Positions 35,675-43,842 of a stretch of 58,617 nucleotides of DNA are shown one piece after another (the stretch's first letter is position 1; each line of letters begins with the position of its first letter). Where the stretch lies: positions 202,888 through 261,504 of the forward strand of contig JALHPF010000002.1 in NCBI GenBank assembly GCA_022842595.1, in the 5' to 3' direction. The notes beneath the pieces are model-generated. The model was not told the origin of the DNA. It ran no database searches and worked only from the letters and a program-made list of their open reading frames with translations. A program made the translations under genes and the position numbers. This DNA comes from Rubrivivax sp. Lineage in GTDB: Bacteria; Pseudomonadota; Gammaproteobacteria; Burkholderiales; Burkholderiaceae_C.

Positions 35675-37283
35675 CCATCAGATGCTGCTGGCCGCCGAAT
35701 GCAGCCCCTTCGCCGATGCTAAACCAGCTCTCCAGCCGTTCGTCCAGGTACACCCTGGCCAGTGGGTTGCCCAGGTCGACGTTGCTGCCGACCGAGGCCG
35801 GGAACTCGCCCAGTTCATCCAGCTTCAGCCAGTCCGCATAGCGTGTGGGCAGCGGCCCGCCGTTGAGGAAGCTCAGGATGTCGCCGGTCGTCCGGTAGTT
35901 GGTGACCTGGCCATCGGCAAACGCCAGCGAATAGCCCGATATCGATGCGTCGGCAATGCCTGCGGCATTGAAGGTGGTGGCCTGCACCCCCGTGCGCCCG
36001 GCCGCTGCTGCCGCCAGGCCGCCGCCCAGCGAGTGCCCGGTGACCTGCATGTTTTCGGTGCCGATGGCGTGGCTGACTTCCATGGCCGCAATGCTGGCCG
36101 CTGAATGCTGCAACGAACCCAGGCCCAGGCCCTGGGCCAGGTTGTCGTCGGTGTCGCCGGTGGTGGCCAGGCTCCAGTCGTCGGTGCCGCGGAAGGCCAG
36201 CGCATAGCCGCCCGTTTCCAGCGCATACAAGCCTGCTTCGAAGCCGATGTCGGGCTTGTGCAGCAGAGCGGGGTCGATGCCCATTGCCGTGAGTTCGGTG
36301 TCGCTGACCCGAGTGGCGCCTGCAGGCGCGCCTGCGGGCGAATAGACGGCAGCGGCAATGCCCGCCATCAGCGAGGCGTGTGCGTCCATCGGCGAAGCAC
36401 GGAACACGAGGTCGGCAACGTCCACGTCGCGCGGGTCGATCACACGTGCGGCGGCGCCAAAGACCTCGTCACCCAGGGCGCGCGCGGCTGACTCGCCGGG
36501 CGTGCTGAAGTGGCCCCTTTCCATGTTCGCCGCGGTGTGCATCAGGTCGCGGAAGGTGCTGCGATCGGATGACTCGGTATGCCAGCCGTTGAGCAGACCC
36601 CAGTCCTGCTCGGTGTCCATGGCGGCTGCCATCACGGCGTCGATGGCGCCGGGGGTGCGGTCCAGCGCGCCGAAAGCCGCCCGCGCCAGTGCCGGGTCGC
36701 CGCTGAACGAGGTGATCACCTCGGCAACGGCCCGGGCTTCGGCGTCGCCCAGCCGCCGCTGGCCGTCGAATTCCGCGATGCCACCAACATGGTGGCTGGG
36801 CATGTCGGTGGTCTGCCCGGACAGTTCGCGAACGTATTCGAGCCGGGCCGCAGGCGACGCATGGCGGGCCACGGCGTGGGCCAGTTCCGAGACCGGGGCA
36901 AACCCGCCTGTGCCGGGGTCGGTGCGCGCAAAAGCGTTCGACAGCGCTGCGAGCGAGGCTCCGTCCAGGCGCTCGGCCATCGCTTTCATGAAGTCGGCGC
37001 GCTGGTCGGCGGTCAAACCGGGGCCGACCCAGGAAGTGTCCATCACCTCTGCGGCCAACCGGTCCAGCTGGCCCGTGCGCGCGAGCTCGTCGACGACGGA
37101 ATCGGCCGCCTGCGGCGCCAGCGAAGCCAGGCGAGTGGCCGCCGACTGGACTTCGGACCGATCGGCCCAGCCGAAGCCGCCGGACGCGATGAGCCGTTCC
37201 ACGTCACCGATGGTTCGTGTGACTTCCGGCGACCTCATGGGGCTGAACCGCGCCGGTTGCTGGCCAATTTCAGTCATGTGCAT
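35646..37283 (-). CDS. class 3-type lipase, putative antibacterial effector
   Basis: 545 aa. The N-terminal ~260 residues are a helical region without a recognised fold. The C-terminal alpha/beta-hydrolase has FRGTDDWSLATTGDTDD, the nucleophile S418 in GHSLGGGLAAAAAG, a likely Asp in RTTGDILSFL and a likely His in GGQQHLMDEVL, giving a Ser-Asp-His triad as in lipase_3/DUF2974-like enzymes. There is no signal peptide, consistent with delivery by a secretion machine. The adjoining ankyrin lipoprotein would be the immunity factor. No VgrG, PAAR or Hcp gene is in the window. An in-frame ATG at 37277 is an alternative start. Confidence 0.8.
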   Translation of the reverse strand: MHMTEIGQQPARFSPMRSPEVTRTIGDVERLIASGGFGWADRSEVQSAATRLASLAPQAADSVVDELARTGQLDRLAAEVMDTSWVGPGLTADQRADFMKAMAERLDGASLAALSNAFARTDPGTGGFAPVSELAHAVARHASPAARLEYVRELSGQTTDMPSHHVGGIAEFDGQRRLGDAEARAVAEVITSFSGDPALARAAFGALDRTPGAIDAVMAAAMDTEQDWGLLNGWHTESSDRSTFRDLMHTAANMERGHFSTPGESAARALGDEVFGAAARVIDPRDVDVADLVFRASPMDAHASLMAGIAAAVYSPAGAPAGATRVSDTELTAMGIDPALLHKPDIGFEAGLYALETGGYALAFRGTDDWSLATTGDTDDNLAQGLGLGSLQHSAASIAAMEVSHAIGTENMQVTGHSLGGGLAAAAAGRTGVQATTFNAAGIADASISGYSLAFADGQVTNYRTTGDILSFLNGGPLPTRYADWLKLDELGEFPASVGSNVDLGNPLARVYLDERLESWFSIGEGAAFGGQQHLMDEVLRHQRQ

Positions 37284-37452
37284 GCCTTTCCGTTGGCAAC
37301 GAGCTTAGCGATGCAGGCCACGACCAGGTACCTGGGATCGGTCCTAGGGTTCGGCTCGAACAGCCGCCGCCGCGGCACAGCTTGAAACATCTTCCCTGGC
37401 TGCTTGGGGCGGGCACGGCGGGGCGCGCACGCCGGCCCGACAGGCGTCGACA

Positions 37453-38097
37453 ATGGCGGCCATGCCAAAAGCCGAAGACCCTCCGCAAGCCCAGTTCTCC
37501 GAACTGCCCTTCAGCCCGGCCGCCGAGCGCAACGCAGCGCCGATCCTGGCGCGCTTGCAGGCCTGGCTGCCGATGAACGCCCGCGTCCTGGAACTGGCCA
37601 GTGGCACCGGCCAGCATGCGCAGCACCTGGCGGCTGCCCAGCCTGGCTGGGATTGGCAGCCCAGCGAGGCCAGGGCCGAGGCGCTGCCCGTCGTGGCCGC
37701 GCGCTGTGCCGGTCTGGCCAACGTCCACCAGCCCTTGCACTTGGACGTGATGGCGGCGCCTTGGTCTGTGGACGACGCTGCCTTCGACGCCGTCTTCGTC
37801 GCCAATCTGCTGCACATCGCGCCGTGGGACACGACGCCGGCGCTGATGCAGGGAGCCGCCCGTTGCCTGAAGCCTGGCGGGCTTCTGGCCATCTATGGCC
37901 CCTTCATCGTCGACGGCGAGCCGCTGGCTCCCGGCAATTCGGCCTTTGACGCTGACCTGCGCATGCGCAATGTCAGCTGGGGCCTGCGTTCGCTGCAACA
38001 GGTGCAGGCAGCAGCACGGGGAGCCGGGCTGGTGCTGGCTGAGCGCTGCGCGATGCCGGCGAACAACCTGATGCTGCGCTTCGCGCTGGCAGGCTGA
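37453..38097 (+). CDS. DUF938 family SAM-dependent methyltransferase
   Basis: 214 aa. FSPAAERNAAPILARLQAWL is the DUF938 N-terminal block, and VLELASGTGQHAQHLAAAQP is the SAM-binding motif I; FDAVFVANLLHIAPWDTTPA and GGLLAIYGPFIVDGEPLAPG complete the pattern. Substrate unknown; the family is common in proteobacteria. ATG 37462 (MPKAED) is an alternative start. Confidence 0.85.
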   Translation: MAAMPKAEDPPQAQFSELPFSPAAERNAAPILARLQAWLPMNARVLELASGTGQHAQHLAAAQPGWDWQPSEARAEALPVVAARCAGLANVHQPLHLDVMAAPWSVDDAAFDAVFVANLLHIAPWDTTPALMQGAARCLKPGGLLAIYGPFIVDGEPLAPGNSAFDADLRMRNVSWGLRSLQQVQAAARGAGLVLAERCAMPANNLMLRFALAG

Positions 38098-38188
38098 AAC
38101 TGCATCGATCGCCAGGTCGCGCACAGACCGTTGACAGCCGGGTCGATTTTGGCGACATTGTCTGCAATACGACCTGCGGAGCTTGCCG

Positions 38189-38578
38189 ATGTCTGCTGCC
38201 TGGACCCGCCACCCCGTCATCGCCGGCTTGATCGGCGTCTTCGCCGGGGCTCTTGCCATCACACTGACCGAGTGGCTGGCTCACCAGTGGCTGGGCCAGG
38301 CCGACATGGCCAAACCGGCGACGATCACGACGCCGATGTTCGTGTCGGTGCTGGTGGCCTGGGTGCTGGGCGCGGGTACTGCTGCCTGGGTGGCCACGGC
38401 CTGGTGCGCTGGCCGCAGCGTGTGGCCGGGCCTGGTGGCCGCCGGGGTGCTGGCGGCTGGCTCGGTGGCGACGATGTTCGTCATCCCGCACCCGGGCTGG
38501 ATGATTGCCGGTGCGCTGGTCCTGATGCCCGCCGCAGCCTGGCTGGGCGCGCGCAGCCGCGCCCTCCGTGTTCGCTGA
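38189..38578 (+). CDS. small membrane protein, four TM segments
   Basis: 129 aa from ATG 38189, with GGAG about 9 bp upstream. Hydrophobic segments near residues 8-30, 47-67, 76-96 and 99-120 (e.g. HPGWMIAGALVLMPAAAWLG). No family recognised with confidence. Six bp separate it from the PadR gene downstream, so they may be co-transcribed. Confidence 0.65.
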   Translation: MSAAWTRHPVIAGLIGVFAGALAITLTEWLAHQWLGQADMAKPATITTPMFVSVLVAWVLGAGTAAWVATAWCAGRSVWPGLVAAGVLAAGSVATMFVIPHPGWMIAGALVLMPAAAWLGARSRALRVR

Positions 38579-38583
38579 CCGGC

Positions 38584-38925
38584 ATGACGACACCGCAAAC
38601 CCTGGGCAATCTGGAACTGCTCGTGCTGCTGGCGGTGCTGCGGCTGGGGGAGGGCGCTTACGCGGTGGCGGTGCGCGACGCCATTGCCGAGCGCACCCAA
38701 AGCGACCCGTCGCGCGGAGCCGTGTCAGTGACGCTCGACCGCCTGGACCGCAAGGGCCTGCTGCAGTCCCGCCTGGGCGAGCCCACCGCCGAGCGTGGTG
38801 GCAAGGCCAAGCGCCTGTACACGCTGGCTGCACCGGGCCGTCTGGCCTTGCGCGCCACGCTTGAAGGGACCCAGGCGATGTTGCAGGGCCTGCCGCCGGA
38901 AGCCGCGCTGATGGTGCGCCAGTGA
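38584..38925 (+). CDS. PadR-family transcriptional regulator
   Basis: 113 aa. LGNLELLVLLAVLRLGEGAY at the N-terminus, then AVSVTLDRLDRKGLLQSRLG and KRLYTLAAPGRLALRAT, which are the winged helix and following helix of PadR proteins. The GTGA overlap with the next gene couples it to a membrane protein; such PadR/membrane-protein pairs are common and the PadR protein usually represses the unit. Confidence 0.85.
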   Translation: MTTPQTLGNLELLVLLAVLRLGEGAYAVAVRDAIAERTQSDPSRGAVSVTLDRLDRKGLLQSRLGEPTAERGGKAKRLYTLAAPGRLALRATLEGTQAMLQGLPPEAALMVRQ

Positions 38926-39452
38926 AGCCGCGGCGAATCCTCATGCATGTGGCCCTGCGGGGCGTGCCGCGGCACCTGCGCGCGAGCGTGCATGGTGACT
39001 TGCTCGAGCAGCAGGGTGACGTCCGCGATGCCATCGCCATTGCGCTGCACTTTCAGCTTGAGCCTTATCGCGCAGGGGTCGACTTTCGTGCTGCGCTGTG
39101 GCTGCTGTGCGCAGCCGCCGGGGTGCTGTTGATCGTGCCCGTGGCTGCGCAGGGCCTGCTGGCCCAGGCCGCAGTGTTCGATGGAGCCTTCGGTCGTACC
39201 GCGCTGCTGCTGTGGAGCGCGCCGAAAGTGGTGGCGGCCGCGGCCTGCGGCCTGATCATCGGCCGCGCATCGGTGTTGCCGAAGCACGCCGATGCGGTTC
39301 GCCTGCACCTCGTCCTGGTGCTCGCACCCGCTGCTGCGCTGCTGGCGCCTGACAGCGTTCAGGCCGTCCTGGCAGCTGGGCTGTTGGCCGCGGCGGCATG
39401 GCTGGGGTTCCAGAACCGGCCGGTGTCGACAGGCGAGGCTGAACAGGTCTAG
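38922..39452 (+). CDS. membrane protein coupled to PadR gene
   Basis: 176 aa from GTG 38922, overlapping the PadR stop. A soluble N-terminal segment (HVALRGVPRHLRASVHGDLL) resembles the small helical domain often seen at the start of PadR-linked membrane proteins. Four hydrophobic stretches follow (e.g. ALWLLCAAAGVLLIVPVAAQ and LHLVLVLAPAAALLAPDSVQ). Function unknown. Confidence 0.7.
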   Translation: MKPRRILMHVALRGVPRHLRASVHGDLLEQQGDVRDAIAIALHFQLEPYRAGVDFRAALWLLCAAAGVLLIVPVAAQGLLAQAAVFDGAFGRTALLLWSAPKVVAAAACGLIIGRASVLPKHADAVRLHLVLVLAPAAALLAPDSVQAVLAAGLLAAAAWLGFQNRPVSTGEAEQV

Positions 39453-39554
39453 CGGGCATGGCACGCTGGTCCGGTTCGTGCCTACCCATGTTGCGGCCAC
39501 GTGGCGGCTCCCTGGCCGCGGCGGTTCAGCACGCCCAGCCCCAGAAAGCAAAGA

Positions 39555-39584
39555 AGAGCCAGCAGGCGCTGGCCTGCTGACTCT
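39555..39584 (-). terminator. intrinsic terminator of the tRNA-Asn remnant
   Basis: Stem AGAG + CAGCAGGC, loop GCTG, then GCCTGCTG + CTCT with one C/A mismatch. On the minus strand the hairpin is followed by a U-rich tail (TTCTTTGCTTTC). It lies 9 bp past the CCA end of the tRNA remnant at 39594, the normal place for a tRNA terminator. It could also stop read-through from the plus-strand gene ending at 39452. Confidence 0.7.
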
Positions 39585-39593
39585 TGCATCAAC

Positions 39594-39640
39594 TGGCTCC
39601 TCGACCTGGGCTCGAACCAGGGCCCCGCGGATCAAGTCAG
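39594..39640 (-). other. 3' half of a tRNA-Asn gene (attachment-site remnant)
   Basis: On the minus strand the T-arm is CCTGG-TTCGAGC-CCAGG, followed by TCGAGGA, G and CCA, which is the exact 3' end of betaproteobacterial tRNA-Asn. Homology runs back through ATCCGC of the anticodon stem and fades in a damaged anticodon loop; the 5' half (expected TCCTCGATAGCTCAG) is absent. A 3' tRNA fragment with its terminator is what is left at the far end of an element integrated in a tRNA gene. A CGGATCA/TGATCCG inverted repeat spans 39628-39657. Confidence 0.7.
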
Positions 39641-39749
39641 CGGGGTTCGATGATCCGGAAAATTGCGCTGCCTGGTGGCCGTTCATGCGCGTGCGCCCGC
39701 TCACGATTCCGGCATCCGCGCGCGCCGGTTGCCGCAGAATGGCCAGGCC

Positions 39750-42700
39750 ATGCGCAATTCCTTCAGCGCACCCGCGCGCCCCGCGTACAACGCCTTCATG
39801 TCGTACAGCCATGCCGCTGACGACCGGCTGGCGCCCAGCCTGCAACGTGCCTTGCACCGTCTGGCCACGCCCTGGTACCGACTTCCGCTGCTGCGCATAT
39901 TCCGCGACAAGACCAGCCTGGCTGCGAACCCGGCTTTGTGGCCGAACATCGTGCAAGCCCTCGAGCAGTCCGAATGGTTCGTCTACCTGGCTTCGCCCCA
40001 GGCAGCGGCGTCGCACTGGGTGCAGCAAGAGATTCAATGGTGGGCAGGTCAGCGGTCTTGCGAGCGGCTGTTGATCGTCTTGACGTCCGGTGATCTGGTC
40101 TGGGATGCCCAGCGCAACGATTTCGACAGCGCGCGCAGTACATCCATCCCGCCCGTACTCGCAGGCCGTTTCACCAGCGAACCGCTGCATGTGGACTTGC
40201 GATGGGCCGCAGGTCATGACAACTTGTCACTGCGCCATACGAAGTTTCGCGCGGCCGTGCTGGACATTGCAGCGCCGCTCCATGGCCGGCCCAAGGACCA
40301 GCTGGACGGGGACGACGTTCGCCAGCATCGCAACGCCCGCCGGCTGGCCTGGGCCGGCGGCGCGGCTCTCACCGTGCTGGCCATAGCGACTTCGATCAGC
40401 GCGGTGGTGGCGGTGCGCAAGTCCAACGAAGCAGAAGCCCGAAGGCAGATCGTCCTGGGCCGGCAAATCGCAACGCAGTCGGCCATCCGGCTGAACGAGC
40501 GGCGTGTCGATGCTGCGCTGCTTCTGGCTCTGGAGGCTCGAGGCGCCCTTGCAGCGGATGTGGCGGCCCAGGGCGCCAACGATTTCGACTGGCGCAGCAG
40601 CCTGCTCTTGGCACTGACCGACAGTGCCACGCCGATCAGCCGCCACCTGCACGGCGGCGGTGCTGGCGCCATGAGCGCGGACGGGCGCCTGCTGGCCACC
40701 GCCAACGGTGCCGTGATCACCCTGTGGAACCTGGCCGAAGGCAAAGCCATCGGCACCCTGGAAGGCCACGCCGACGCGGTGCTGGGCATGGCGTTCAGCC
40801 CTGACGGGCTGACGCTGGTCTCCAGCAGCCGTGGCACTGGCAACCTGATCGTCTGGGACGTAGCGTCCAGGAAGGTCCAGGCGTCACCGGCCACGGCCCA
40901 TGAGGGAACGGCAGTGACCGTGGCGATCAGCCCGGATGGCGCCACGCTCGCCACCGGTGGTGGCGACCAGAAGGTGCAGCTGTGGCAGTTGACGCCCCGG
41001 ACACCGCCGTCGCGGCTGGGACCACCGCTGGCCGGACACACCGCGAACGTCGTCAGTCTGGCGTTCAGCCCTGACGGCCGCTGGCTGGCCTCGGGCAGCT
41101 GGGACGGCACCGTGCAGGTGCGGGCGATGACCGCGCTGCGGTCTGCCGCCACCGCCACTGCCACTGCCACCACCACATCACCGACCGGCGCAGCCGCCAG
41201 CCATTCGGCAGGCACGCTGGCGGCAGGGCCAGGCGACGCCACGGCGGCCAAGGTTCTGACGGCGTCAAGCAACCAAGTGGAGCAGATCGTGTTCAGCCCT
41301 GACAGCCGCCTGCTGGCTGCAGGCGGCGACGGCGTGGTGCTTTGGGCTGTCGAGAAAGGGGAAATGCTTGGCAGCCCGCTGCAGCATCCGCAAGGCGTGA
41401 ATGCCGTGGCCTTCAGCCCTGACGGCCAGCTGCTGGCCAGCGCCGGCGACGACGGGGCCGTGCGGCTCTGGCGTGTAGCCGACCAGCAGCCGGCTGCAGC
41501 GCCGCTGCTCGGGCACCAGCGCTGGGTCGAGAGTCTTCACTTCGCGCCGGATGGCCATTCGTTGGTCAGCGGCGGCGGTGACAGTCGCAGCCTGGTCTGG
41601 AACCTGGCCGCACCCAACGTGCTGGTTAGCTTGACGCATGGACGCTCTGGCGCGGTCGGCGCCATCGTGCACGCACCCAGCGGCATGCTGGCACAGGGAG
41701 CTTGTGCCGATGAAGTGGCCGATGGTGCCAAACCTGCGCATGCCAGCGTCTGCCGCCAGGGTGGCATCCGGCTGTTCGGACCCCGTGCGGGCGTCGCCAG
41801 TGCCTTGCCGCTGCTGCGGTCGGCCTTTCCCGGAACTCCGCACAGCCTGGTGTTCGTGGACCAGGGAAAGCTGCTGCTGTCGGCCAGTTGCCTGGCCGTC
41901 GACGGCAGCAGTTGCCTCGGCGTGGCGTTGGAGACCTGGCGGCCCGGCACGGGCAAGCTCGACGAGCGCGTGATCGCCGGCAGCGCAGGCGTGCGGCGTC
42001 AGGTGCTGGCCGTCAGTCCTGGCGGAGAGTTCGTGGCAGCCGCGGGCTGCCGCATTGTTGCCAGCGGCGAGGACTGCGACACCGGCGAGGTGCAGCTCTG
42101 GCACATCGCCACGGGGCGAGCCGCTGGCCCGCCATGGTCAGGCCACACCCGCGGCGTGACGAACCTGGTCTTCAGTGCCGACGGCCGCGTGCTGGCTTCG
42201 GCAACCCAGGACGAAGTGATGCTGTGGGCCATTCCCGGCGGCCGCCCGCTCGGTCGTCCGCTACCGGGCTCTGCAGTGGCCTTCAGCGCTGACAGCCGCC
42301 AGGTGGCTGTCGCCAGCACCGCCAGCCGGACCATCGTCGTGCTGGACCTCGCGACGCTGCAGACCACGGGCGAGTGGGCGCTGGCCGCTGACGAGGTCGT
42401 GCTGGGGATGGTCTGGAGCCCGGACGGCCGCACGGTGGCGGTCACCTCCGTGAGCGGAACATTGCCAGGCGTGTCGCTGTGGGACACAAGGCGTGGCGCG
42501 CGGCTCGGGTCGGTCCAGCGCTGGCCCGGCGGCCGCTGGTTTGCCTCCAGCTTCGCGGCTGACGGCAAGTCGCTGGCCGCCACGTCCGAGGACGGCGCCT
42601 TGGCGGTCATGGACACCGACCCTGAGCGGTGGCGCGCCCAGGCCTGCAGCATTGCCAACCGTAACCTGACCTACGAAGAATGGGCGGCTGTGATGGGCGA

Positions 42701-43553
42701 TGAGCCCTACCGCCTGACATGCCCGCGATGGCCGCCGGATCCAGGGCTGGTCGACGCCGCTCGCCGCGTGGCGCGGCGCGGCGACATCGATGCAGCGGTG
42801 GCTGTGCTGCAGCGCGCCCGCAGCCTGGACCCGGCGCTGTCGTCGATCGACCCGCGCAGGCTTGCCCTCCAGGCCACGGTGGACGAGCTCATGGCCCATG
42901 GCCGCTTCATGGCAGGCACAGGCGAAGTCGACAGTGCCGTAGCGCTGTTCGAGCGCGCCAGCGCGCTGGACAGTGCGCTGAAGCTTGCGCCCAGGGCACT
43001 GGCGCGCCAACTTGCCGCGCCCGCGATGGCAACCCGCGCCGCCCGCTTGGCCATTGACGGCGACTTCAGGCAGGCGCTGGCGGCTGCCGAAAAGGCGCTT
43101 GATTACGACCCCGCGGCCCCCGTGCCAGCGTCGACCTGGACAGCCATCTGCTGGTACGGCGCGCTCGGCGCCAAGGCGGGTGGCAGTACGGCCAGCGTTT
43201 CTGCTGGCGGAAAGGACAGGGAAACGAACGCCGAGGGTGACAGCGTTGCCGCGGTGCTGCCGGCCTGCGACCGTGCAGTTGCCGGCGAAGCTGACGACGT
43301 GACCGCACGAAGAAGCCGCGCCTTGGCCCGTGCCCGCGCGGGCCATGCGGCGCAGGCCATTGCCGACATCGACGCCTTCATGGCAGCCGAGCAGGCGCGA
43401 CAGGGTCGCCGCATGGGCATGCACGAGCGGGCATGGCTGGCCGATGAACGGGCTCGCCTGGAGCGATGGCGCGTGGAACTGGCGGCCGGGCGTGATCCGC
43501 TCACGACGCAGGAGCTGGCGCAACTGCGTTTGCAGAGCCCTCTAGGACCTTGA
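39750..43553 (+). CDS. TIR - transmembrane - WD40 repeat protein
   Basis: 1267 aa from ATG 39750 (MRNSFSAPARPAYNAFMSYS). The N-terminal TIR domain (AFMSYSHAADDRLAPSLQRA; FRDKTSLAANPALW; putative catalytic E94 in SHWVQQEIQWW) is like the TIR_2 NAD-cleaving group. A TM helix near residue 210-230 (AALTVLAIATSISAVVAVRK) is followed by the helical linker RQIATQSAIRLNERRVDAAL common in WD40 signalling proteins. About a dozen WD40 blades follow with AFSPDG-type strands, and then a C-terminal helical/TPR-like region. Residues ~467-476 are an Ala/Thr run from a GCCACT repeat (41148-41177). Probably a membrane-bound sensor with TIR output. Confidence 0.88.
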   Translation: MRNSFSAPARPAYNAFMSYSHAADDRLAPSLQRALHRLATPWYRLPLLRIFRDKTSLAANPALWPNIVQALEQSEWFVYLASPQAAASHWVQQEIQWWAGQRSCERLLIVLTSGDLVWDAQRNDFDSARSTSIPPVLAGRFTSEPLHVDLRWAAGHDNLSLRHTKFRAAVLDIAAPLHGRPKDQLDGDDVRQHRNARRLAWAGGAALTVLAIATSISAVVAVRKSNEAEARRQIVLGRQIATQSAIRLNERRVDAALLLALEARGALAADVAAQGANDFDWRSSLLLALTDSATPISRHLHGGGAGAMSADGRLLATANGAVITLWNLAEGKAIGTLEGHADAVLGMAFSPDGLTLVSSSRGTGNLIVWDVASRKVQASPATAHEGTAVTVAISPDGATLATGGGDQKVQLWQLTPRTPPSRLGPPLAGHTANVVSLAFSPDGRWLASGSWDGTVQVRAMTALRSAATATATATTTSPTGAAASHSAGTLAAGPGDATAAKVLTASSNQVEQIVFSPDSRLLAAGGDGVVLWAVEKGEMLGSPLQHPQGVNAVAFSPDGQLLASAGDDGAVRLWRVADQQPAAAPLLGHQRWVESLHFAPDGHSLVSGGGDSRSLVWNLAAPNVLVSLTHGRSGAVGAIVHAPSGMLAQGACADEVADGAKPAHASVCRQGGIRLFGPRAGVASALPLLRSAFPGTPHSLVFVDQGKLLLSASCLAVDGSSCLGVALETWRPGTGKLDERVIAGSAGVRRQVLAVSPGGEFVAAAGCRIVASGEDCDTGEVQLWHIATGRAAGPPWSGHTRGVTNLVFSADGRVLASATQDEVMLWAIPGGRPLGRPLPGSAVAFSADSRQVAVASTASRTIVVLDLATLQTTGEWALAADEVVLGMVWSPDGRTVAVTSVSGTLPGVSLWDTRRGARLGSVQRWPGGRWFASSFAADGKSLAATSEDGALAVMDTDPERWRAQACSIANRNLTYEEWAAVMGDEPYRLTCPRWPPDPGLVDAARRVARRGDIDAAVAVLQRARSLDPALSSIDPRRLALQATVDELMAHGRFMAGTGEVDSAVALFERASALDSALKLAPRALARQLAAPAMATRAARLAIDGDFRQALAAAEKALDYDPAAPVPASTWTAICWYGALGAKAGGSTASVSAGGKDRETNAEGDSVAAVLPACDRAVAGEADDVTARRSRALARARAGHAAQAIADIDAFMAAEQARQGRRMGMHERAWLADERARLERWRVELAAGRDPLTTQELAQLRLQSPLGP

Positions 43554-43743
43554 GCTGCATTGACTGCCGGGCCCATGGGCGATTGAGCGACCGGGCGGAC
43601 AGGTGACACGGGTCGGCACGACAGCTGCAGGGGCTGTTTGGTGATCGATGTGACTTCATGGCCTGTCGGCGCCGATCCAGATCTGAGCCGGTTGGGTCAA
43701 GGGGCGGTGGGCGCGGACAGCAGCGGATTCCGGCGGCATAGCG

Positions 43744-43763
43744 CGCGCCCGTCCGCGGGCGCG
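43744..43763. other. GC-rich hairpin in the 43554-43842 gap
   Basis: CGCGCCCG-TCCG-CGGGCGCG, a perfect 8-bp stem upstream of the patatin gene. Without a T-tract; could be part of a terminator of the TIR-WD40 gene or a regulatory structure. The remaining gap (289 bp) shows no gene. Confidence 0.35.
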
Positions 43764-43842
43764 ACCTCCTCGAGCGCGCTTTGAAATGGCGCAAGGTCCG
43801 GCGATGATGGCGGGTATCGGCAGCCTGCGGAAAGGAACCTCC

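Noticed and set aside
39594..39660. Complete tRNA gene
   Set aside because: Only the T-arm and acceptor 3' strand are intact; there is no 5' acceptor strand or D-arm, and the anticodon loop is damaged.
41148..41177. GCCACT microsatellite as a phase-variation switch in the TIR-WD40 gene
   Set aside because: The repeat unit is 6 bp, so copy changes keep the frame; it just encodes an Ala/Thr linker.
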